In this document: positions 7,101-11,587 of the stretch, in pieces
Numbering within the stretch: position 1 is the stretch's first letter
Layout: every line of letters starts with the position of its first letter
Origin: Verrucomicrobiota bacterium
GTDB lineage: Bacteria; Verrucomicrobiota; Verrucomicrobiia; Limisphaerales; AV2
Assembly: GCA_003219675.1 (NCBI GenBank)
Contig: QHPW01000467.1
Coordinates: 1 to 11,587, forward strand
Length of the DNA stretch: 11,587 nt
Reading direction: 5' to 3'
Made by a program: the position numbers and the translations under genes
Notes under the pieces: model-generated
Databases searched by the model: none
The model's input: only the letters and a program-made list of their open reading frames with translations
Told to the model about the DNA's origin: nothing

Positions 7101-10100
7101 CGGAAGGTGGGGCCACTGGGCCAACGAAGGCGGAAGCAGTCTCGAATTGATCGACCCGCGCTCGGACCACCGGTTGCCGTCGAACTGGGCGGACAGCGAT
7201 GAAACCGGCAAGGCGCCCTGGACCGAGATCGAAGCGACGGACAGGCTGGACAAAGGCCAGGGCTACAACGGCGGACCGATTGACAACCTGCAGGTCGTGA
7301 TGCTCGGCGAAGGCGAGTGCCTGATCGACAACGTCGAGGTGTTCAACGTCGCTGACGGAGTCAACCTGATCAGTAACTCGACCTTCGAAGCAGGCCTCAC
7401 CGGTTGGACGGCGCAGGGCGATCATGTGCGTTCGGGCCTGGAAGCCGCGGGCGGTTACAACAGCAGCCGCTCGCTGCACCTTCGCGCCAGTCAGCGCGGC
7501 GATACCGGCGCCAATCGCGTTTATGGAACATTCACGAGCAATCCCGTGCCGGGCGACACGTTGACCATTCGCGCCCAGGTGCGCTGGCTGCGAGGCTGGC
7601 CGGAAATCGTGATGCGCACCCACGGCAATTGGATGGAAGCGGCCGGCCGAATGACCGTCCCCACCAACCTCGGCACACCCGGCGCCCGCAACAGCCGCGC
7701 CGTGAACAACGCCGGCCCCGCCATTTATCAGGTTGTTCACAACCCGATTGTGCCCGCCGCCAACCAGCCGGTCGTCGTCACCGCGCGTGTCCACGATCCT
7801 GATGACGTTGCCTCGGCAGTTCTCAACTATCGCATTGACCCGGCGACCAACTACACAACGGTGACCCTGACCGACGACGGCGCCGGCGGTGACGCGGTCG
7901 CGGGCGACGGCATTTTCAGCGCCACCATTCCCGCTCAGGCCGGCGGGACGATGAGCGCGTTCTACCTGCAGGCCACCGACAGTCGCGGCGCGGCGACGAC
8001 TTTCCCGAACGACGCGCCGGCCCGCGAATGCCTGGTGCGCTTCGGCGACCCGACGCCAACGCTCAGCTTCCGCATTTATCGCCAGTGGTTCACGCAAAGC
8101 GCGGTCAGCACCTGGGTCAACCGCCCTGTGCTCAGCAACGAAGACGCGGACGGCACCTTCGTTTACGGCAACTACCGCGTGGTTTACAATTTCGGCTCGC
8201 ACTTCGCCGGCAGCCCGTATCATCAGGGGTTCGGCTCGCCCGCGAGCGACGGCCATTACTCGATCCAGTTCCCGCTCGATGACCTGCTGTTGGGCACGGA
8301 AAATTTCAACAAAATCCACGCCCCGGGCAACGGGCCGTTCGACGACAACACCATCCAGCGGGAGCAGGCCTGTTTCTGGCTCGCCCGCAAACTCGGCCTG
8401 CCCTACAATTACCGGCGCTTCGTCGCCATGTACTTCAACGGCGCGCGGCGCGGCACGCTCATGGAGGACACCCAGACACCCGGCTCGGACATGGTCGACG
8501 AGTATTTCGCGGACGATAACAACGGGTTCCTTTACAAACTGCAGCCGTGGTTTGAAGTCGCAAATTGCAACTCCCGTTCGATGGGTTTCAGCAACAATTC
8601 CTGGTGCACGCTCAACGACTTCCTCGATTTCACCGGCAATAAAAAGCTCGCGCGATTCCGCTGGAATTATCTGGTGCGCGCCGTGCAAGGCTCGGCCAAC
8701 AACTACACCAATGTGTTCGCGCTCATCGATGCCGCCAATTCATTCGATCCCGCCGCCCTCGAATCCGTCGCGGACATGGAGGAATGGATGCGCATCTTTG
8801 CCGTCCGCCATGCGGTGGGCGACTGGGACTCGGTCGGCTGTCAGAACGAGCAAAACATGTACGGCTACAAACCCCTCAACGGCCGGTGGACCTTGTTCAT
8901 CTGGGACATGAACATCGTGCTCGGCAACAGCGGTTCCTGGGGCATGGGCCAGAACCTCTTCTCGGTGAACGGAGCGGATGGCCCGATGCGGAACATTTAC
9001 CAGACGCCGCCGTTCCGGCGCGCCTATTGGCGCGCCCTCAAGGAGCTTTGCAACGGCCCCATGCTCGCAACCAATTTCAACCCGCTCGTGGACGCCAAGT
9101 ACGCCGCGTTTCAGGCCAGCGGCATCAACGTCGCCGCGCCCACCACTCCCAAGAGTTACGTCGCCGGCGCCCGCACCAGCATCCTCTCCCAACTTGCCGC
9201 CCAGGATGCCACCGGCTTTGCCGCCGGCGGCCCCGGCACGACCGCAAACAACCTGGTCACGCTCACCGGCGACGCGCCCGTCGAAATCAAAACCATCCGC
9301 GTCAATGGCGTGGCGTATCCCCTCAGCTGGAGCAGCGTCACCGGCTGGAGCCTGACCGTGCCGCTCAACGCCGGCCCCAACACGCTCCTGCTCTCGGCCT
9401 ATGACGTCCATGGCCGGCTGCTCTCGAACTACACCGCCACCGTGTCGGTCAATTACTCCGGCTCGGTCGAGCTGCCGCAGGATTATCTGGTCATCAACGA
9501 AATCATGTACGCCCCGGCCATTCCCGGCGCCGAGTTTGTCGAGATTTACAATCGTTCGCCCGATTTCACCTTCGACTTGTCGAACCACCGCTTCAATGGT
9601 CTCGACTACACCTTCCCCGAAGGTTCGGTCATCGCGCCAAACGGTTTCGTCGTCCTGGCCCGCGACCGCGCCGCGTTCAACGCGGCTTACGGCGGCGGCA
9701 TCCCCGTGTTCGGCCTGTTCAACGGCAGACTCGATCCGGACAGCGAAACGCTCGCGCTCATCAAACCCGGCGCCGCACCGGCGCAAGACGTCGCGGTGAG
9801 CAAGGTCCGCTACGAAACTCAACCGCCGTGGCCGGTGCTCGGCACCAACAGCGGTGTGTCGCTGCAGTTGATCGACCCGTCCGGAGGCGCGAGTCATCGC
9901 GCCAATTGGGCCGTGAGTTCCTCAGGCCCGTTTGCCACGCCCGGCGCTGCGAATTCCATCCAGAGTTCTCTGCCCGCCTTCCCCGCGCTTTGGATCAACG
10001 AAATCGAACCTGAGAACCTGAACGGCATCCGCGACAACGCCAACCAGGCCGATCCCTGGATCGAAATCTACAACGCGGGCACGACCGTTATTTCTCTCGA

Positions 10101-11406
10101 CGGCCTCTATCTCGCGAACAATTACACCAACCTCACCCAATGGGCCTTCCCGGCCGGCGCACAACTCGCCCCCGGCCGGTTCAAGATCATTTTCGTCGAT
10201 GGCCAGCCCGGCCAGTCCACCGCCGGCGAATGGCATTCGAGTTTTCGCCTCAACGCGGGCTCCGGTTCGGTCGCGCTGTCCTTCCTGGACCTCAACAACC
10301 GGCCGCAGGTGCTCGATTACGTCAACTACAACGGCGTTCATCCCGACCGCTCATTCGGTTCCTTCCCTGACGGACAACCGTTCGACCGGTCCGAGTTTTA
10401 CTTCGTGACTCCGGGCGCAACCAACAATGCCACTTCCGCGCCGTTGAACGTGTTTATCAACGAATGGATGGCGAGCAATGCCGGCTCGCTCCTCGACCCG
10501 GCTGACAATCATTTCGACGACTGGTTCGAGCTGTACAATCCGGGCGCCGCCATCGCGGACCTCGCCGGCTGCTACCTCACCGACGCGCTGACCAACAAGT
10601 TCAAGTTCCTCATCCCGTCCGGCTACACCATCCCGCCCGGCGGCCATTTGCTGGTCTGGGCCGACAGCGACGCCGGCCAGAACAGCACCAACAGTCCCGA
10701 TCTCCACGCCAGCTTCAAACTCTCCGCCGCACTCGGCCAGATCGGTCTGTTCGCGGCCGACGGCACGGCGATCGACACCGTCTCCTACGGCGCCCAAACC
10801 ACCGACGTGAGCGAGGGCCGTTACCCCGACGGCGGCCCAAACATTTACGTGATGCCCGCCCCGACACCGCGCGCAGCCAACCTCGGTCCGCAATCCAACG
10901 CGCCGCCGGCGCTCGCACCGATCGGCAACCGCAGCGTCGTGGGCGGCTACACCCTCAGCCTCATCGCGACCGCGGCCGACACCAATCAGCCGCCGCAGAC
11001 GCTCACCTTCACCCTCGACTCCGGCGCGCCAACCGGTGCGAGCATCAATCCCTCCACCGGCGTGTTCACCTGGACGCCGTCGCCCGCCCAAACCCCAGGC
11101 ACCAACACTGTCACCGTGCGCGTCACCGACAACGGGACGCCGCCGCTGAGCGACACCGAGACCTTCACCATCTTCGTCATCGCGCCGCCGCAGTTCACCC
11201 AAACCACGCTGAACGGACAACAACTCACGCTCGCCTGGCAGACCGCGCCCGGCCACACCTATCGCGTCGAGTTCAAGAACGACCTGAACGCCACGGCCTG
11301 GACACCGCTCAGCGGCGACATGACAGCGGGCGGAGCAAGTCTGACTGCGAACATCGATGTCACTGGCGCACCGCAACAGTTTTACCGGATACTCCTGGTC
11401 AACTGA
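4108..11406 (+). CDS. Giant secreted lamin-tail/CotH multidomain protein
   Basis: A 2432-residue exported protein of unknown substrate. Order of modules: signal peptide 1-23; N-terminal jelly-roll-like domain 24-192 (WKYLDNGSDQGTAW, LLRDDGAVVYLNG); Ig-like 194-285 (PANNATFAAG, VEFF); a second Ig-like 286-380; DUF1349/LamG-like 381-559 (GDFDMQVRV, AKAGLMARES); lamin-tail domains 582-735, 743-866 and 873-1196; Ig-like 1203-1315; CotH-like 1318-1705; Ig-like 1709-1785; lamin-tail 1795-1950, 1961-2107 and 2115-2258; He_PIG-type Ig 2265-2361; C-terminal beta module 2362-2432 ending FYRILLVN. I chose ATG 4108 because it places the signal peptide at the N-terminus; a GTG at 3976 would add 44 Arg/Cys-rich residues before it. 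No Shine-Dalgarno sequence is evident. Such proteins are inferred to act on or adhere to surface polysaccharide or matrix, with CotH perhaps phosphorylating a protein partner. No membrane anchor, PEP-CTERM or LPXTG motif is visible. Confidence 0.93.
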   Translation: MHRILGRLTSFAAFFFLATTVCAQGILVPRGSVWKYLDNGSDQGTAWQGTNFNDSGWASGPARLGYGGDGEVTAVNYGPDINNKYITTYFRKTFAVSNPSAFTTLNLNLLRDDGAVVYLNGTEIRRDNMPTGTITYTTLASSTIGGTDEQTFFPSTVANLLLNGNNLLAVEIHQAATNSSDISLDLELRGTNLPPDVAVTSPANNATFAAGANITITAGASDSDGAVVRVEFFQGVVKLGESANSPYGILWNDVSDGQYTLTAVATDNDGATATSAPVAITVNDTNPPVLVSAIASGNNVIVNFSKRLSAASATNINNYAIDNGVQVLSAGFGSSSNTVILGTTPLTTGLNYTLTVNGVQDAGGNVIAPDSQTAFSLVPYSPTDIGGPGISGSMSFSGGTYTLTGAGANIGGASDQFFFSYQQLTGDFDMQVRVLGVNPSDAWAKAGLMARESLAAGSAFAAILASPSVSGCFFESRATTDGGTATTGAFPVNYPNTWLRLQRVGSQFTGYASFDGQSWTQLGSVSLTLPNTLYFGMALTSHNINQATSAQMRDLGITTATGGGPLTLPSEPLGPSSRKTGLAISEIMYKPAPRADGKVLEYLELFNSNPFFEDITGYRLSGDIDFIFPTNTVLPGAAFLVVADSPADVQSVYGITNVIGPYTNALKSSGTVRLRSDIGAILLEVPYSNKPPWPVAADGTGHSLVLARPSYGEAFPKAWDISDVVGGSPGTVESYRPGPLRNVVINEFLAHTDDPLLDYIELYNHSNQEVDISNCVLTDDAQTNKFIVPTNTVIQARSFKVFDQSQMGFALSAAGDTIYFKNPDGSRVLDAVRFGGQENSVSTGRYPDGADEFHRLNTRTPGAPNSDIRTHDVVINEIMYAPMSGNSDDQYVELYNQGTNAVNLSGWRFSDGIDFTFPTNTVLPVNAYLVVARNAAHLLTNYTSLTGANTLGDFGGKLNKGERLALAMPDQIIVTNKQGIVETNTIHIDVDEVTYAAGGRWGHWANEGGSSLELIDPRSDHRLPSNWADSDETGKAPWTEIEATDRLDKGQGYNGGPIDNLQVVMLGEGECLIDNVEVFNVADGVNLISNSTFEAGLTGWTAQGDHVRSGLEAAGGYNSSRSLHLRASQRGDTGANRVYGTFTSNPVPGDTLTIRAQVRWLRGWPEIVMRTHGNWMEAAGRMTVPTNLGTPGARNSRAVNNAGPAIYQVVHNPIVPAANQPVVVTARVHDPDDVASAVLNYRIDPATNYTTVTLTDDGAGGDAVAGDGIFSATIPAQAGGTMSAFYLQATDSRGAATTFPNDAPARECLVRFGDPTPTLSFRIYRQWFTQSAVSTWVNRPVLSNEDADGTFVYGNYRVVYNFGSHFAGSPYHQGFGSPASDGHYSIQFPLDDLLLGTENFNKIHAPGNGPFDDNTIQREQACFWLARKLGLPYNYRRFVAMYFNGARRGTLMEDTQTPGSDMVDEYFADDNNGFLYKLQPWFEVANCNSRSMGFSNNSWCTLNDFLDFTGNKKLARFRWNYLVRAVQGSANNYTNVFALIDAANSFDPAALESVADMEEWMRIFAVRHAVGDWDSVGCQNEQNMYGYKPLNGRWTLFIWDMNIVLGNSGSWGMGQNLFSVNGADGPMRNIYQTPPFRRAYWRALKELCNGPMLATNFNPLVDAKYAAFQASGINVAAPTTPKSYVAGARTSILSQLAAQDATGFAAGGPGTTANNLVTLTGDAPVEIKTIRVNGVAYPLSWSSVTGWSLTVPLNAGPNTLLLSAYDVHGRLLSNYTATVSVNYSGSVELPQDYLVINEIMYAPAIPGAEFVEIYNRSPDFTFDLSNHRFNGLDYTFPEGSVIAPNGFVVLARDRAAFNAAYGGGIPVFGLFNGRLDPDSETLALIKPGAAPAQDVAVSKVRYETQPPWPVLGTNSGVSLQLIDPSGGASHRANWAVSSSGPFATPGAANSIQSSLPAFPALWINEIEPENLNGIRDNANQADPWIEIYNAGTTVISLDGLYLANNYTNLTQWAFPAGAQLAPGRFKIIFVDGQPGQSTAGEWHSSFRLNAGSGSVALSFLDLNNRPQVLDYVNYNGVHPDRSFGSFPDGQPFDRSEFYFVTPGATNNATSAPLNVFINEWMASNAGSLLDPADNHFDDWFELYNPGAAIADLAGCYLTDALTNKFKFLIPSGYTIPPGGHLLVWADSDAGQNSTNSPDLHASFKLSAALGQIGLFAADGTAIDTVSYGAQTTDVSEGRYPDGGPNIYVMPAPTPRAANLGPQSNAPPALAPIGNRSVVGGYTLSLIATAADTNQPPQTLTFTLDSGAPTGASINPSTGVFTWTPSPAQTPGTNTVTVRVTDNGTPPLSDTETFTIFVIAPPQFTQTTLNGQQLTLAWQTAPGHTYRVEFKNDLNATAWTPLSGDMTAGGASLTANIDVTGAPQQFYRILLVN
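7360..7635 (+). other. Carbohydrate-binding-like module inserted in the third lamin-tail domain
   Basis: Residues 1085-1176 (NLISNSTFEAGLTGW, SRSLHLRAS, WLRGWPEIVMRTHG) resemble the opening and strands of CBM4/9 or galactose-binding-like domains. Before it comes the lamin-tail segment ending NWADSD (about 1031), and after it comes PTNLGTPGARNS (to 1196), which looks like the missing C-terminal strand of that lamin-tail domain. So the module appears nested rather than appended. Ligand unknown. Confidence 0.6.
8059..9222 (+). other. Divergent CotH kinase-like domain
   Basis: Residues 1318-1705 of the giant protein follow the CotH family layout: NFNKIHAPG with Lys1402; an REQACFWLARKLGLP helix (1419-1432 area); MYFNGARRGTLMED (1441-1454) with Glu1453, corresponding to the family's vyiNG..G.Y.l.E; HAVGDWDSVG (1568-1577) with Asp1572 and Asp1574; NEQNMYGY (1580-1587); and IWDMNIVLG (1598-1606), where the family usually has WDlD before tfG. 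CotH proteins of Bacillus spores are atypical kinases that phosphorylate a coat protein. Here an activity is only inferred. The second acid of the usual DLD motif is Asn1602. Confidence 0.75.
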
Positions 11407-11413
11407 GGGGAGC

Positions 11414-11454
11414 GCACGCGGCCCGCGTGCCGTGATCGGCGACTCGCCGACCAC
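11414..11454. terminator. Two tandem hairpins after the giant gene
   Basis: GCACGCG/CGCGTGC (11414-11430, loop GCC) begins 7 bases after the stop codon and is followed by GTGATCGGCGA/TCGCCGACCAC (11432-11454), an 11-bp arm with one mismatch around a single base. Position favours a 3'-end or mRNA-stabilising structure. No U-tract follows directly, so intrinsic termination is not proven, and they may be another dispersed repeat. Confidence 0.45.
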
Positions 11455-11465
11455 TCATCTCGAAG

Positions 11466-11507
11466 GTTCGATGTTCGATGTTCAAAGTTCGATGTTGAAT
11501 GTTTTTC
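11466..11507. repeat. 7-bp tandem repeat, six units
   Basis: Six consecutive heptamers: GTTCGAT, GTTCGAT, GTTCAAA, GTTCGAT, GTTGAAT, GTTTTTC. Three are identical and the others diverge by 2-3 or more bases, suggesting slippage followed by decay. It lies in non-coding DNA downstream of the giant gene. I believe similar GTTCGAT runs occur elsewhere in this phylum, from memory only. Confidence 0.8.
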
Positions 11508-11587
11508 GTCTCTGATGTTGGGGCGCCCAGTCCTCCATAGCAGTGCTGCGGTGGGGTGAGACTCCGTCGAGCCCTGACTCCTCCGTT

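Larger units (their letters stand above)
5851..10881 (+). repeat. Six lamin-tail domains in two blocks of three
   Basis: Each unit opens with a variant of VVINEIMY and a [D/E]-x-[I/V/L]-E-[L/I]-[Y/F]-N strand (YLELFN, YIELYN, YVELYN, FVEIYN, WIEIYN, WFELYN), continues with a FPTNTVLP-like turn and a LVVA-like strand, and five of the six end with PG-x-x-NS/NN-like text; the sixth ends PRAANL. Positions: 5851-6312, 6334-6705, 6724-7695, 9490-9957, 9988-10428 and 10450-10881. The third and fourth also share a stretch of about 22 identical bases at their start, pointing to recent duplication or strong constraint. Lamin-tail domains of this type in bacteria are beta-sandwiches of mostly unknown ligand. 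Confidence 0.88.

Noticed and set aside
6424..8688. 754-codon minus-strand reading frame inside the giant gene
   Set aside because: Despite its length it mirrors the wobble-GC pattern of the sense gene, has no motif or signal and is rich in Val, Ala, Arg and Gly. The sense strand has clear domains throughout. The same applies to 8740-9897 and 10351-11454 on the minus strand.
11466..11507. CRISPR array
   Set aside because: Units are 7 bp and contiguous with no spacers; no cas gene is present.

Overview
The window looks like chromosomal DNA of a GC-rich Gram-negative bacterium. I infer Verrucomicrobiota (Pedosphaera/Limisphaera-like). The reasons are a giant secreted protein combining lamin-tail, CotH and Ig-like modules, intergenic spacers full of small palindromes and short-period repeats, and start codons without clear Shine-Dalgarno sequences. 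No rRNA or other marker is present to prove this.

Left part (1-3695), all on the minus strand. Reading in the direction of transcription (right to left) the genes are coaX (type III pantothenate kinase), trpA (tryptophan synthase alpha chain), manC (mannose-1-phosphate guanylyltransferase) and an unrecognised, mostly helical protein that starts without ATG and runs off the left edge. They are co-directional but functionally unrelated (CoA, tryptophan, GDP-mannose). trpA is not next to trpB, so this looks like scattered housekeeping genes rather than one pathway operon. The spacers are not plain: coaX-trpA holds several short hairpins with complementary arm changes, and trpA-manC holds an imperfect inverted repeat built from TTCGTG-like units.

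Middle (3696-4107), a divergent intergenic region of 412 bp. It holds a 129-bp palindromic, MITE-like element with perfect 21-bp terminal inverted repeats and a nested 24-bp hairpin, enclosed by a 13-bp near-perfect direct repeat. Next to it is a plausible promoter reading right.

Right part (4108-11406), plus strand. One 2432-residue exported multidomain protein: signal peptide, N-terminal beta domain, two Ig-like domains, a lectin-fold-like domain, three lamin-tail domains (the third carrying a carbohydrate-binding-like insert), an Ig-like domain, a divergent CotH kinase-like domain, another Ig-like domain, three more lamin-tail domains, a He_PIG-type Ig domain and a short C-terminal beta module. 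After its stop come two hairpins and a 7-bp tandem repeat (GTTCGAT units). I see no gene in the last 80 bases.

The best candidates for something under-described are the giant lamin-tail/CotH protein and the repeat elements in the spacers. I see no defence system, CRISPR array or transposase.
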